Shown: positions 35,888-45,802, numbered from the stretch's first letter. The stretch: DNA of 64,000 nt from Desulfosporosinus acidiphilus SJ4 (GCF_000255115.2 NC_018068.1:4683977-4747976); one strand, 5' to 3'. A program made the numbers and translations. Notes: generated from the sequence alone by a model not told the origin.

Positions 35888-36112
35888 TCTCTTAACTCCT
35901 TTGATCTTTTAACTTAAGCAATTAGCTTCTCAATTTTATATTATTCTAACTTGGTAACTTATACTAGTGTCAATCAGCACGAAACGACGTGCCAAAAGCA
36001 CATTATTGCTTCTTTTTTCCTAATTCTTTAGGGCAAACTCCCAACCACGTTTAGAAAATTAGATATTGCAAAGACTAATGCTGAAGATTATCAAAAAGGA
36101 GAATACTGCAAT

Positions 36113-36193
36113 ATGAATGCTCAAGGAAATCCCCCATCTTCTCCCCGAAAAGGCACTCCAACTCCTCAAGTCAGACCACCTCAACCTAAATAA
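36113..36193 (+). CDS. 26-residue proline-rich peptide
   Basis: ATG at 36113 with AAAGGAG about 11 bases upstream, stop at 36191. The product is rich in Pro, Ser and Gln (NPPSSPRKGTPTPQVRPPQP) and followed directly by a clean terminator, which suggests a genuine small gene. Function unknown; it could also be a leader peptide. Confidence 0.45.
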   Translation: MNAQGNPPSSPRKGTPTPQVRPPQPK

Positions 36194-36204
36194 AAACTTA
36201 AGTT

Positions 36205-36232
36205 TAGCAGGATGGACTGAGCCATCCTGCTA
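36205..36232 (+). terminator. Terminator after the proline-rich peptide gene
   Basis: 11-bp perfect stem TAGCAGGATGG / CCATCCTGCTA with a 6-base loop, followed by TTCAATTTG. Confidence 0.7.
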
Positions 36233-36258
36233 TTCAATTTGAAAAGGAGGGCTTTATC

Positions 36259-36402
36259 ATGACTAACATAAATAAGAAAACCGCAGCCCCTCTAGGTAAG
36301 ACTATTAAGGCAGGAACTTTCATACCGGAGACAAAAGCAATTGCGAAAAAAATAGGAGATATTCTGGAACATAAGATCTTCAACGATCCGACTTCAGATT
36401 GA
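36259..36402 (+). CDS. 47-residue hypothetical protein
   Basis: ATG at 36259 with a near-perfect AAAGGAGGG eight to nine bases upstream. The product is hydrophilic, Lys/Ile-rich, with TIKAGTFIPETKAIAKKIGDIL, no membrane segment and no cysteines. A hairpin with U-tract follows at 36427. It is too short for family assignment. Signals around it make expression likely. Confidence 0.6.
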   Translation: MTNINKKTAAPLGKTIKAGTFIPETKAIAKKIGDILEHKIFNDPTSD

Positions 36403-36426
36403 TTGCATTTTTATAGCTGCTTATGG

Positions 36427-36460
36427 CAGAAGGGCCCTTTTAAGGGTCTTTCTTTTTTTG
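36427..36460 (+). terminator. Terminator after the 47-residue gene
   Basis: Imperfect stem AAGGGCCC / GGGTCTT around UUUUAA, followed by TCTTTTTTT on the plus strand. Confidence 0.65.
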
Positions 36461-36580
36461 GGGATATCGTGCTGATCGTAGATCTAGTAACGTCTTTTTG
36501 CGGGACAACTCTTTAGGTTTGTTTTAATGACTATTAGGCAATGATGATAGCATAGATATCTCTAAAAAGGGAGGAAATAT

Positions 36581-36871
36581 ATGCCCGTTCATAAACTATT
36601 ACACTTAATCGGGCCAATCATCGTGTTAGCTTGTTGTTTTAAAGTACTTAAGCTTAGCACCTTGCAAGCCGTCTCAATAACTATTCTTTTAGGATTAAGC
36701 AAGGAACTATATGATGTAATTATAGTAGGAGATAGCATTATACGTTCCTTGTTGGATATGGTTGAAAATGTAATCGGAACAGCGGTCGGTTTCCAGATGC
36801 TAAGAATCCATAAAGATAATCTTTTGATATACAAAAATAGGTTTAGCAGATTTTTAATACGTCACCGATGA
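36581..36871 (+). CDS. 96-residue small membrane protein, VanZ/YfiM-like pattern
   Basis: ATG with GGGAGG 6 bases upstream. Two to three hydrophobic segments, with a pattern K-E-x-x-D...N-x-x-G (GLSKELYDVI, MVENVIGTAVG) seen in small VanZ- or YfiM-like membrane proteins. That relation is only a pattern match. It stands alone upstream of the alcohol dehydrogenase. Confidence 0.6.
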   Translation: MPVHKLLHLIGPIIVLACCFKVLKLSTLQAVSITILLGLSKELYDVIIVGDSIIRSLLDMVENVIGTAVGFQMLRIHKDNLLIYKNRFSRFLIRHR

Positions 36872-37075
36872 TACGCCTGATTGTGATAGACTACCTTCTA
36901 TGGAAAGAACCTCTTTTAGTTGTTTATATACTCATGTCAAACCATTGAGCATACCTCCTTGAACTGTTTATTTGAGCCAAGCTAGTCCTAGCGTGAATAA
37001 TTAATTCCAAATGAAAATAGTATTTAAGCGGTAATCATCATAAAGATATTACGTTTAAAGGGAGGAATATATTAG

Positions 37076-38254
37076 ATGGCTCTGCAGTGGTTTAGGGTAC
37101 CGAGAGACGTGGTCTTTGGTACGGGTACTATTGAGTATGTAAAACAATTAAAAGGGTCTAGGGCATTTATCTCAACAGGCAAAGGCTCGATGAAGACCAA
37201 TGGTGTACTGGACAAAGTGATCAGTTATCTAGAAGAAGTTGGTATCGAATCTACCGTTTTTGACGGAGTTGAAGGAGACCCTTCGATTGCCACTGTATAT
37301 CGCGGGGTAGAAAAAATGAAAGAGTTCGCCCCTGATTTAATCATTGGTCTTGGTGGCTGCTCTGCTATTGATGCAGCTAAAACAATGTGGGTTTTTTATG
37401 AATACCCGAATCTTTCGTTTAATGATATTAAAGATCCATTTACGATTCCAGAACTACGCAAGAAAGCTAAATTTGTTGCGATTCCCTCAACGAGTGGTAC
37501 CGGCACAGAGGTAACTTGTGTCGCCGTCATTACTGATAATCAAACGGGTATCAAATATCCATTAGCCTCTTATGAAATAACTCCGGATATAGCCATTGTT
37601 GACCCAGAAATTTGTAAGACCATGCCTCCCAACGTGACTGCTGATACAGGGATGGACGCTTTATCTCATTCCTTTGAAGCCTATGTTTCTACCATGGCCA
37701 ACGAGTATACAGATACTTTTTCCTTAGAATCAATTAAAATGATTTCTGAATGGCTTCCAAAAGCATTCGCTGACGGTGAAGACATTGAAGCAAGAACTAA
37801 AATGCATATTGCCCAGAACTTTGCTGGTATAGCATTTAGCAATGCCATTTTGGGTCTCGTGCATAGCATGTCTCATAAATGTAACACGAAAGTTCCGCTT
37901 ACTCATGGGCGTTGTAATGCCCTGCTTATGCCGGCCGTAATTCAATATAACGCTAAAACGGCAGGGGCTCGCTACGCAAAAATAGCTAGAACATTAGGAC
38001 TAGCGGGTAATATTGATGAGGACTTGGTTAAGGCTTTAGTTGAAAAGGTCAGAGATATGAATAAGTCTTTTGGCATTCCATTAACCCTCAAAGAAGCCGG
38101 ATTATCCGAAGAGAGCTTTTTAGCGGAGCTCAAAGCAACTTCAGAAGCTGCATTAAATGATCCCTGCACCGGAACCAATCCAAGAAAACCAACCGTAGAA
38201 GACATCATGGAACTATACAAAGCCGCCTACTACGGAAGCGATGTCACAATTTAG
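37076..38254 (+). CDS. Iron-containing alcohol dehydrogenase
   Basis: 392 residues, ATG with GGGAGG upstream. Group III Fe-ADH fold: nucleotide motif GLGGCSAID, PSTSGTGTEVT, and metal ligands Asp/His in DALSHSFEAY and two His in GLVHSMSHKCNTKVPLTHGRCN. It oxidises or forms short-chain alcohols with NAD(P)(H). The next gene encodes a PocR-domain kinase; PocR domains sense small alcohols such as propanediol, so this ADH may belong to that response (inference). Confidence 0.92.
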   Translation: MALQWFRVPRDVVFGTGTIEYVKQLKGSRAFISTGKGSMKTNGVLDKVISYLEEVGIESTVFDGVEGDPSIATVYRGVEKMKEFAPDLIIGLGGCSAIDAAKTMWVFYEYPNLSFNDIKDPFTIPELRKKAKFVAIPSTSGTGTEVTCVAVITDNQTGIKYPLASYEITPDIAIVDPEICKTMPPNVTADTGMDALSHSFEAYVSTMANEYTDTFSLESIKMISEWLPKAFADGEDIEARTKMHIAQNFAGIAFSNAILGLVHSMSHKCNTKVPLTHGRCNALLMPAVIQYNAKTAGARYAKIARTLGLAGNIDEDLVKALVEKVRDMNKSFGIPLTLKEAGLSEESFLAELKATSEAALNDPCTGTNPRKPTVEDIMELYKAAYYGSDVTI

Positions 38255-38282
38255 TCATAAATAAAAATAGAAAATTGCCAAG

Positions 38283-38318
38283 AACGACCTTCATTCACTG
38301 TGAATAAAGGTCGTTTTA
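38283..38318 (+). terminator. Terminator of the alcohol dehydrogenase gene
   Basis: AACGACCTT (38283-38291) pairs with AAGGTCGTT (38307-38315), with an inner ATTCA/TGAAT helix, followed by TTAG. Confidence 0.75.
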
Positions 38319-38513
38319 GCGATTCGTTAAAATTTGGCCAGAGTAAGTTTTCTTATGTCATCTCTGCCTCTATGCACCAAAAATTGACATGTAATTCAAC
38401 TCAAATTTGAGTGGCGAAAAACGGGTGGTTAAGTCTATAATTAAAAAGGGATTATATACAGTCAAAAATGACGTTATCGATAACTACATAAGAACTTGGC
38501 AGGAGAGGAACAT

Positions 38514-39740
38514 ATGGACCATAAACCAAAGAGTCTTTTTCAACTCATTGAAGAAGACAAGCTGGTTCGAATCATTGAAACATTTACCAAAGCCACTGAT
38601 ATCACCATTGATATTAATGATGCCATGGGTTTTCCTGTAGTACAGCATGATTACTTTTATGGATTTTGTCGCAGCATCCGCTCTACTGAGGCTGGATTAA
38701 ACAGATGTATTGATTCCAATGCCCAGCTAGGGTTTAAGAGCATTGAACAGGGTAACTCCTGTATTGGAAAGTGCCATGCCGGTGTTATGCTCATGTCCGT
38801 ACCGATTATGGTGGATGATCAGTTCTATGGGTCTATTACCTGCGGACAGATGCACCTCAAAAAACCGACAATGCAAGAAATTGAAGAAATGCTTAAAGCC
38901 ACTGCTGACTTAGGACTTAATCAAGCAGACCTGGAGCAAACGTTTCAGAAAATCCAGGTTATAAGTATGGATAAGTGCCAAGCAGCAGGCGGACTCATTC
39001 AATTTGTCGTCAGTTATATCGTCGAACTGATCTATCGTGCTAAAATGCAGGAAGAGTTAAGCAGGGAAAAGATAAAAGCCGCCGAAGATGCGCGAATTAT
39101 ACTAGAACTTGAGCACACGCTGCATAAAGCGGAGTTGAGAAACCTTCAAGCTCAAATCAAACCCCACTTTTTATTCAATACCCTAAACACAATTATCAGT
39201 TTAATCACTCTTTCCAAAAACACAGAAGGGTTGAATACTCTCTTTGCTCTCTCAAATTTAATTAGGCATAATTTTGATCATCCAGGTGAACTTGTATCAT
39301 TGCGTGAAGAATTGCATTATGTCGAAAGCTACCTACTGATTCAAAAAACCAGATTCGGAAATAGGCTGGAACTGTTAATTGAGGTTCCGGAAGAACTGCA
39401 AAATACTCAGATTCCTTTTTTAAGCTTACAGCCTTTAGTAGAGAATGCCTGTATTCACGGACTCGAACCTAAAGAAGGAGTTGGTCACCTCTGGATAAAG
39501 GGCAAAGAGGTAGACGACCATGTGGAACTTTCGGTTATCGATAATGGCGTGGGCATGCCTTCACACTATGCAGCTCTCGATTTTAACGCGGATCAAAGCA
39601 GCATTGCCGGCATTGGTCTGCGTAATGTTCATAAGCGCCTGCAGCTGCAATTTGGTAAAGAATTCGGCGTCAAGCTCCTACCCAAACAAGGTCTTACAAC
39701 AGTCAGTATATTAATCCCTCAATCTAAAATGCAGGGATGA
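38514..39740 (+). CDS. PocR-domain sensor histidine kinase
   Basis: 408 residues from ATG at 38514, preceded by AGGAGAGG; an earlier in-frame start at 38496 overlaps that site. Residues about 10-175 form a PocR ligand-binding domain with several Cys (GFCRSIRST, NRCIDSN, CIGKCHAG), no membrane helix, then a coiled linker, His_kinase (QAQIKPHFLFNTLNT, His about residue 215) and HATPase (LQPLVENACIHGL). It is a cytoplasmic sensor of a small hydrophobic or alcohol-type metabolite. No regulator is adjacent; the nearest on the same strand is the AraC-type one at 43531, beyond ald and an IS. Confidence 0.9.
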   Translation: MDHKPKSLFQLIEEDKLVRIIETFTKATDITIDINDAMGFPVVQHDYFYGFCRSIRSTEAGLNRCIDSNAQLGFKSIEQGNSCIGKCHAGVMLMSVPIMVDDQFYGSITCGQMHLKKPTMQEIEEMLKATADLGLNQADLEQTFQKIQVISMDKCQAAGGLIQFVVSYIVELIYRAKMQEELSREKIKAAEDARIILELEHTLHKAELRNLQAQIKPHFLFNTLNTIISLITLSKNTEGLNTLFALSNLIRHNFDHPGELVSLREELHYVESYLLIQKTRFGNRLELLIEVPEELQNTQIPFLSLQPLVENACIHGLEPKEGVGHLWIKGKEVDDHVELSVIDNGVGMPSHYAALDFNADQSSIAGIGLRNVHKRLQLQFGKEFGVKLLPKQGLTTVSILIPQSKMQG

Positions 39741-39870
39741 AACATCTTAATTTGACACGCTATATCATTTGGGAAATTAGGAAATAAAGAGAACTTAGCT
39801 GGTGCTCGAAAACATTGTCTTCGAACATTTTAACTCTTCTTGCAGTAATTAATCGAAAGTTATGCTTTCT

Positions 39871-39926
39871 GATAGTACAAGCAAAAGAGGACCTGCTTGA
39901 GCAGGTCCTCTTTTGCTTGTACTATC
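39871..39926. terminator. 26-bp perfect hairpin between convergent genes
   Basis: Left arm 39871-39896 (GATAGTACAAGCAAAAGAGG plus ACCTGC), loop TTGA, right arm 39901-39926, with no mismatch. It lies between the PocR kinase gene and ald, and can end both. The arm is unusually long for a terminator. Confidence 0.8.
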
Positions 39927-39988
39927 ACTGGGCAATTTCAGAAACGTTTCTTGATCCAGTGAAATAATAATTACTTTACTTTTATCCA

Positions 39989-41122
39989 TTAAAAATTGGC
40001 TGGAACTTCAGTAACATCTCCTAAAAAGGTGTACTTAAGGTTGAGAGCCTCAGCTACGGCTTTATACGTGAGTTTACCGTGAATTACGTTCACTCCGCGG
40101 GCCAGAGCGAGGTCCGTTCTGATTGCTTCGGCATAACCTAAGTTAGCGAGCTTGAGCGCATAGGGTAAGGTCGCATTAGTCAATGCGAAAGTTGATGTTC
40201 GCGCTACTGCCCCAGGCATATTGGCAACACTATAGTGAACAACCCCATACTTTTCATAAGTTGGTTCTGCATGAGTTGTTACGTGATCTACCGTTTCTAC
40301 ACTGCCCCCTTGATCAATGGCAACATCAACGATTACCGAGCCCGGCTTCATTGCTTTAACCATGGTCTCAGTCACAAGTTTGGGAGCCTTCGCACCGGGT
40401 ATAAGAACTGCACCTACCAACAAGTCGGCATCAGCAACCGCTTGGGCAATATTATAACTATTAGACATTAAAGTTTTGATACGTGCACCAAAGATTTCAT
40501 CTAAATAACGAAGGCGGGCATTGCTGACATCCAGAATGGTTACATCTGCTCCCATACCCATTGCCATTTTAGCGGCATTGATACCAACGATACCACCACC
40601 GACAATGGTTACTTTAGCAGATGAGACCCCAGGAACCCCGCCTAAGAGAATTCCTTTTCCACCGCTCGGTTTTTCCAGGATATGTGCACCCACTTGAATG
40701 GACATCCGACCGGCCACCTCACTCATGGGTATAAGAAGAGGCAGGCTGCCGTCGGCAGGTTGAACTGTTTCATAAGCGATACCAACAACATTTTTCTTGA
40801 GCAACGCAGCCGTCAAGGCTGGCTCAGGGGCCAAATGCAGATAAGTAAATAACAGTTGGCCGTCTTTGAAAAGCTCATATTCTGAAGCGAGAGGCTCTTT
40901 AACTTTCATAATCATATCAGCACTGCTGAAAACTTCTTGCGGAGTGGCTAAAATTTTAGCGCCGGACGCAATGTATTCCTCATCACTGATCCCGCTGCCG
41001 ACACCGGCCTTCATTTCAATGACGACTTCATGACCGGCATTGATGAAAGACACGACGCCTGCGGGAGTTAAGGCAACACGATTTTCATTGTTCTTAATCT
41101 CTTTTGGTACTCCGATAATCAT
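39989..41122 (-). CDS. ald: Alanine dehydrogenase
   Basis: 377 residues, ATG with AAAGGAG upstream. Active-site features of the family: Arg in NRVALTP, Lys in MKVKEPL, His in YLHLAPEP, nucleotide motif [13 protein letters not shown] and Asp in VDVAIDQGG. It converts L-alanine to pyruvate and ammonia reversibly with NAD. In endospore formers it also supports germination and sporulation. It is monocistronic, ended by the 26-bp hairpin. Confidence 0.95.
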   Translation of the reverse strand: MIIGVPKEIKNNENRVALTPAGVVSFINAGHEVVIEMKAGVGSGISDEEYIASGAKILATPQEVFSSADMIMKVKEPLASEYELFKDGQLLFTYLHLAPEPALTAALLKKNVVGIAYETVQPADGSLPLLIPMSEVAGRMSIQVGAHILEKPSGGKGILLGGVPGVSSAKVTIVGGGIVGINAAKMAMGMGADVTILDVSNARLRYLDEIFGARIKTLMSNSYNIAQAVADADLLVGAVLIPGAKAPKLVTETMVKAMKPGSVIVDVAIDQGGSVETVDHVTTHAEPTYEKYGVVHYSVANMPGAVARTSTFALTNATLPYALKLANLGYAEAIRTDLALARGVNVIHGKLTYKAVAEALNLKYTFLGDVTEVPANF

Positions 41123-41654
41123 TTTAAGTATTCTCCTTTCAATTTTAGAAGGTAATTAGCGAGTTTCATCGTCTCAAAAATTTTGCCGTTTGACTCAATA
41201 GAACAGTAGAGTTAATTACAGAATACTGATTAAAATTCCTCAATTAATTTGCTACATTTTTACCTAAAGTATTAAAATATAAATTAATATAGCGAAAATA
41301 AAACTTAATCTCCTAAACAAGCGGATCTAAAAAGATAACGCTAATCTCCAATTTATTATAGGCTTGCTATACTTAAGGGAAAATTAACGGAGATCCATTT
41401 CACAAACTATGCTTCGATTTACTCTTAAATTCGATTAAATAAATTACGAATTACTATTGTTGATATTAATTTTCCCGACAATTCTCCTTTCTCTGTCATG
41501 TATGATTTAAGTAATAAAATTATCTCACAATTCTATTATTTAACCATGCAAATCGATATTCATTTCTTGCAGGATATTGTCAGATATTTCGTACTAGTCA
41601 TTAAATTATTTACGCCCAATATTAATATTTTTACCAATCGAGAACTAGTGGGCA
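41123..41654. other. AT-rich intergenic region left of the IS
   Basis: About 530 bases, strongly AT-rich, with no convincing frame, hairpin or repeat. The ald promoter must lie near its left end. It was presumably continuous with 43302-43530 before the IS inserted. Confidence 0.4.
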
Positions 41655-41660
41655 TAAATA

Positions 41661-43295
41661 GGGATTACTGAATAACCTCGAAACCTGCATGGGAGTAGGA
41701 ACTAAGGCCATTTTCGTGGTATAATAAAGCAAGATAAAGGATGAATATGGTCGAAAAACCTTGCAGATGGGGGACGAAAATGTACCGAAAACCTACAGGT
41801 CAAATTAGCTTACTCGAAGACTTCAGATTTTTTGCAGGCGGCAAACTTGATGCGAATAACCGTTGGGTCAAGATGGCCGATTTGATTCCCTGGAACGTTG
41901 TTGAAGAGCGATATGCTTCTCATTTCCCAAAGCATACTGGAAATGTTGCGAAACCAGTTCGTGTCGCATTGGGTGCCCTCATCATCAAAGAAAAGTGTGG
42001 ATTTTCCGACGAAGAAACCGTCCAACAAATCATGGAAAACCCCTATTTGCAATACTTCATCGGGCTGGAGGAATTTCAAACCACTCCACCGTTCGATTCA
42101 TCGAGTATGGTCCATTTTCGGAAACGCCTCGACGCTAAGGTAATTGCTGAACTGAACGAAGCCTTATGTAAGGGAGAAACAAAGACGGAAACTGAAGATC
42201 ATAAAGATCAAAACACTCCCCCACCAAGTTCAGGTTGTACAGACGACAATCGTCGTGAAGATCAAGCAAGCAGTGAGCAACCACCCCAACAAAACCACGG
42301 AAAACTCATTTTGGATGCCACATGCACCCCGGCCGATGTGAAATATCCCACGGATTTTTCTCTACTAAATGACGCACGGGAAAAGTTAGAGGCCATGGTG
42401 GACACCTTGCATGAGAATCAAATAGGGAAAGAGCTCAAGCCAAGAACCTATCGACAAAAGGCACGTAAACTCTATCTGAAGTTAGAAAAGAATCGGAAAC
42501 CCAGAAGTCGTGAAATCCGCAAGGCCATTCGGAAACAGCTGAGCTTCGTTACAAGAGACCTTCAGATCGTCTTGAAACTATCAGCCAAGTACCCAGAAGG
42601 ACTCAGTAAACGGCAGCAAAAAGACTTAGAAACCATACAAACACTCTTTGAACAGCAAAAAACCATGTATGACAAACGAGTCCACACTATAGAAGAGCGT
42701 ATCGTGAGCATTAGCCAACCGCATGTTCGCCCGATTGTGAGGGGTAAAAAAACAGCAGCCACAGAATTTGGAGCGAAAGTTGCCATAAGTATCGTCAACG
42801 GATTTGCTTGGATCGAGAAGTTGAGTTGGGAAGCCTTTAATGAGGGCACCACCCTGATTGATTCGGTAGAAACCTATAAGGAGCGCCATGGAAACTATCC
42901 TGAATCCGTGATTGCCGATAAAATATATCGGAACCGAGACAACCTGCAGTACTGCAAGTTACATGGCATTCGGCTTAACGGGCCCAAACTAGGTCGACCC
43001 TCGAAGGATAAAAAAGAGCATTTAGAACAAAGGCGGCTAGAGAAACAAGAGGCAGGCCTAAGAAATGCAGTCGAGGCGAAATTCGGTGAAGGAAAACGTC
43101 GTTATGGACTAGGTCGAATAATGGTACGTCTCAAAGAAACGAGTGAGACGGTCATTGGCTTACAGTTCATCATCATGAACCTGGGGAAGCGCCTCCGGGA
43201 TCTTTTGTACCTTTTTTGGGAAACGCCTTTTTTCGAGTTGGGAGATTTTGTTTGTTGCCTAGAAACTAAAAATATGGGGACTGTTCAGTAATCCC
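41661..43295 (+). mobile_element. Complete insertion sequence, IS5/IS1182-like
   Basis: 1635 bp with perfect 12-bp terminal inverted repeats GGGATTACTGAA (41661-41672) and TTCAGTAATCCC (43284-43295). It is flanked by a 6-bp direct repeat TAAATA (41655-41660 and 43296-43301), the target duplication. One intact transposase gene fills it, and the transposase stop codon lies inside the right inverted repeat. Everything needed for mobility seems intact, so insertion was recent. Confidence 0.9.
41780..43291 (+). CDS. IS5/IS1182-like DDE transposase
   Basis: 503 residues from ATG at 41780 (GGGGG 6 bases upstream); the frame opens 13 codons earlier without a site. N-terminal InsH-type domain (MYRKPTGQISLLED, NRWVKMADLIPW). 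Likely DDE residues: Asp in LILDATCTPAD, Asp in VIADKIYRNRDN, and Glu in VEAKFGEGKRRYGL. A Gln/Pro/Glu-rich linker (about 145-185) separates the domains. No frameshift or stop. Confidence 0.92.
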   Translation: MYRKPTGQISLLEDFRFFAGGKLDANNRWVKMADLIPWNVVEERYASHFPKHTGNVAKPVRVALGALIIKEKCGFSDEETVQQIMENPYLQYFIGLEEFQTTPPFDSSSMVHFRKRLDAKVIAELNEALCKGETKTETEDHKDQNTPPPSSGCTDDNRREDQASSEQPPQQNHGKLILDATCTPADVKYPTDFSLLNDAREKLEAMVDTLHENQIGKELKPRTYRQKARKLYLKLEKNRKPRSREIRKAIRKQLSFVTRDLQIVLKLSAKYPEGLSKRQQKDLETIQTLFEQQKTMYDKRVHTIEERIVSISQPHVRPIVRGKKTAATEFGAKVAISIVNGFAWIEKLSWEAFNEGTTLIDSVETYKERHGNYPESVIADKIYRNRDNLQYCKLHGIRLNGPKLGRPSKDKKEHLEQRRLEKQEAGLRNAVEAKFGEGKRRYGLGRIMVRLKETSETVIGLQFIIMNLGKRLRDLLYLFWETPFFELGDFVCCLETKNMGTVQ

Positions 43296-43530
43296 TAAAT
43301 ACAAAAATCAATTATAATTTGAACATATATAAGATCTCTAAATTAAAGAAGTAAGTGAACTCGTTCAGTTAAAGCTGAACATCGTGGCTACGGTGGGGGA
43401 TTCAGGATTGGTTCTATTTTTCCCTTATAGGTAGTTGCAGCTTATAAGATCTATAGCTTCCAGTGGATACAATAAAGCAAATTATAGTGACAAAACCTAT
43501 AACTTGCTTTACATCATGGGGTGATAATGG

Positions 43531-44574
43531 ATGTATAAAATTTTACTGGTTGACGATGAGGAATTAGAGCGCAAAATATTATGGTTTACCTTACAAAATT
43601 CGGGTCTGCCAATAACTCTCTTGGCGGAGGCAGCCAGCGGAAGGGAAGCGTTAGAAAAAGTTCGTGAAACTCGTCCTGATTTAATCATTATGGATATTAA
43701 AATGCCAGGCATTGACGGTATCGAGGCAACAAGGCAAATTAAGGATCTTAACCCTGCTACTGAGGTCCTTATTTTAACTGCCTATGGAAAGTTCTCCTAT
43801 TCTCAGCAGGCTATCAAAGCCCAAGCCACAGATTATTTACTCAAACCAATTCAGCCCCAACAACTCATCGCAGCAGTTAGCCAAGCTCTGGACAGACTTT
43901 CTCGCAAAAGATTTCAACCCGGACCTTCCATGGATTTGACTAAGCTCGAAGAGCAAGTGAAAACCGGAAACCTTATTGAAAGTAAGCGACAGTTAGATCT
44001 TCTCCTTGAGCATTTGGCAGATACCTCTTCACCTCTGCCTTCTTTGCTGAATTCTTTCGGGCTGCGCCTGATGGTCATTGTCGTACAAGCTGCTTTATCC
44101 GCTGGAGCAGACCCCACCAAATTAACTGCCATAGAAAATGAAATGGCCCAAAATTTAACTCATTTAGCATCCCTCGACGGGCTTAAGTCTTGGGGAGAAA
44201 ATCTATTGGAAAAATGCATCGGTCTATGGGCTGCAAGTCAACAAACCAGTCAAGTTCAGATCATGGTACGGAAAGCTATGGACTATATTGAATTAAACTT
44301 TGCCAATAATATCTCATTGAACACAGTCGCATCTCATATCCACCTCAGTCCGGCCTATCTAAGCAGGATATTTAATGAGAAAACAGGTGTTGGTTTTACG
44401 GAATATTTATCTGAAGTACGGCTAAAAAAGGCCAAACAACTACTGCGTATGTCAACGGATACAATTGATCAAATAGCTGCTGCCACAGGTTTCAGTTCCA
44501 GTAGTTATTTTTCTGCTATTTTTAAAAAGCATGAAGGTATTACCCCTTCTGAATTTCGCGCTAATAATCGATAG
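43531..44574 (+). CDS. AraC-family response regulator
   Basis: 347 residues, ATG with GGGGTGATAATGG upstream. The receiver (about 1-120) has VDDEE, phosphoacceptor Asp in IIMDIKMPG, Thr in ILTAYG and Lys in LLKPIQ. A middle helical region (about 135-240) precedes an AraC HTH pair (NISLNTVASHIHLSPAYLSRIF; TIDQIAAATGFSSSSYFSAIFKKHEG). The domain order matches regulators partnered with LytS-like or PocR-domain kinases. The PocR kinase at 38514 is the only partnerless kinase nearby. Confidence 0.9.
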   Translation: MYKILLVDDEELERKILWFTLQNSGLPITLLAEAASGREALEKVRETRPDLIIMDIKMPGIDGIEATRQIKDLNPATEVLILTAYGKFSYSQQAIKAQATDYLLKPIQPQQLIAAVSQALDRLSRKRFQPGPSMDLTKLEEQVKTGNLIESKRQLDLLLEHLADTSSPLPSLLNSFGLRLMVIVVQAALSAGADPTKLTAIENEMAQNLTHLASLDGLKSWGENLLEKCIGLWAASQQTSQVQIMVRKAMDYIELNFANNISLNTVASHIHLSPAYLSRIFNEKTGVGFTEYLSEVRLKKAKQLLRMSTDTIDQIAAATGFSSSSYFSAIFKKHEGITPSEFRANNR

Positions 44575-44594
44575 AATAGTAATATTGCAATCTC

Positions 44595-45695
44595 CTACTT
44601 CACTCTAAATTTCCGATTCAGTCGACCGATGGTTTCGATACGTCTTTCAACCATTACATCCGCAGCTTTATATGTAGGGATGTGTTCCTTTTTCGAGGTG
44701 GCATAGACTTGTAGGAGAATATCATAGATCAGACTGGCATTTTTAAAGGCCCGCTCCTTATTATAGCCCTTAAGTTCATCGGCAACCTGAATTAAGCCAC
44801 CGGCATTTGCAATATAATCAGGTGCATATAAAATTCCTTTTGCTTGCAAAAGATCTCCATGACGAGGTTCAGCTAACTGATTGTTGGCGGCACCGCAAAC
44901 AGCTTTAGCCTTGAGTTGAGGTATTGTTTCGTCGTTGAGGCAGGCTCCCAAAGCATTAGGGGAAAAAATATCGCATTCTACACTGAAAATTTCATCCGGT
45001 TTGACAACCGTCACCTCCGGGAACTCTTTCTTTACTCGGATGACACTTTCTTCAAACACATCCGTCACGAATAACTTTGCGCCCTCTTCGTGCAAACGCC
45101 GAACGAGATCATACCCCACTTTTCCCAACCCTTGAACAGCAATAGTGAGACCTTCCAATCGATCGGTTCCAAATGCCTCCTTCGCCGTTGCTTTAATTGC
45201 TCGCCAAACTCCATAAGCAGTGATTATGGCCGAGTTTCCACTTCCGGCATACTCTTCCGGAAGTCCGACGAAATACTTGGATTGTTTGGCAGCGGAAACA
45301 AAGTCCATGCCTACCGTACCTACATCTGTTCCGGTATAATAACGGCCCTTTAAGGTTTCAATAAAGGTTCCCAAAGCCTGGAAAAGTTCGTCCGATTTTT
45401 GGGTGCGATGGTCCCCAAGAATAACAGTTTTACCTCCACCGTGAGTTACTCCAGCAACGGCACACTTATAGGTCATCCCGCGGGAAAGGCGAAGTGCGTC
45501 ATTTAAGGCCTCTTGCTCCGTTTGATAATCCCACATCCGGCAACCACCCAATGCCGGTCCAAGTGTTGTATCATGGATAGCGACAATCGCTTTCAACCCA
45601 GTAGCCTTATCGTAATTGAAAATCACCTGCTCATGACCATACTTCTCCATTTCCTCGAAGATATTTAAGATTGCATCTTTATCCGCTTTTGACAT
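44595..45695 (-). CDS. Leucine (Glu/Leu/Phe/Val family) dehydrogenase
   Basis: 366 residues, ATG with AAGGAGG upstream. Active-site Lys in GMTYKCAVAG, GGGK glycine-rich loop and NAD motif VQGLGKVG. Length and sequence fit leucine dehydrogenase, which deaminates branched-chain amino acids to 2-oxo acids. A -24/-12 promoter lies about 110 bases upstream and a sigma-54 activator gene follows upstream on the same strand, so expression is very likely sigma-54 dependent. Confidence 0.9.
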   Translation of the reverse strand: MSKADKDAILNIFEEMEKYGHEQVIFNYDKATGLKAIVAIHDTTLGPALGGCRMWDYQTEQEALNDALRLSRGMTYKCAVAGVTHGGGKTVILGDHRTQKSDELFQALGTFIETLKGRYYTGTDVGTVGMDFVSAAKQSKYFVGLPEEYAGSGNSAIITAYGVWRAIKATAKEAFGTDRLEGLTIAVQGLGKVGYDLVRRLHEEGAKLFVTDVFEESVIRVKKEFPEVTVVKPDEIFSVECDIFSPNALGACLNDETIPQLKAKAVCGAANNQLAEPRHGDLLQAKGILYAPDYIANAGGLIQVADELKGYNKERAFKNASLIYDILLQVYATSKKEHIPTYKAADVMVERRIETIGRLNRKFRVK

Positions 45696-45802
45696 TGTTT
45701 TTCCCTCCTTGATATTAACCTGACAGATAATTTGACCCTCCGACTTGTTCCAGACTTTCCTTGTTGTGGCCTATCATTGACGTTCTTTAACAGCAATAGA
45801 AT

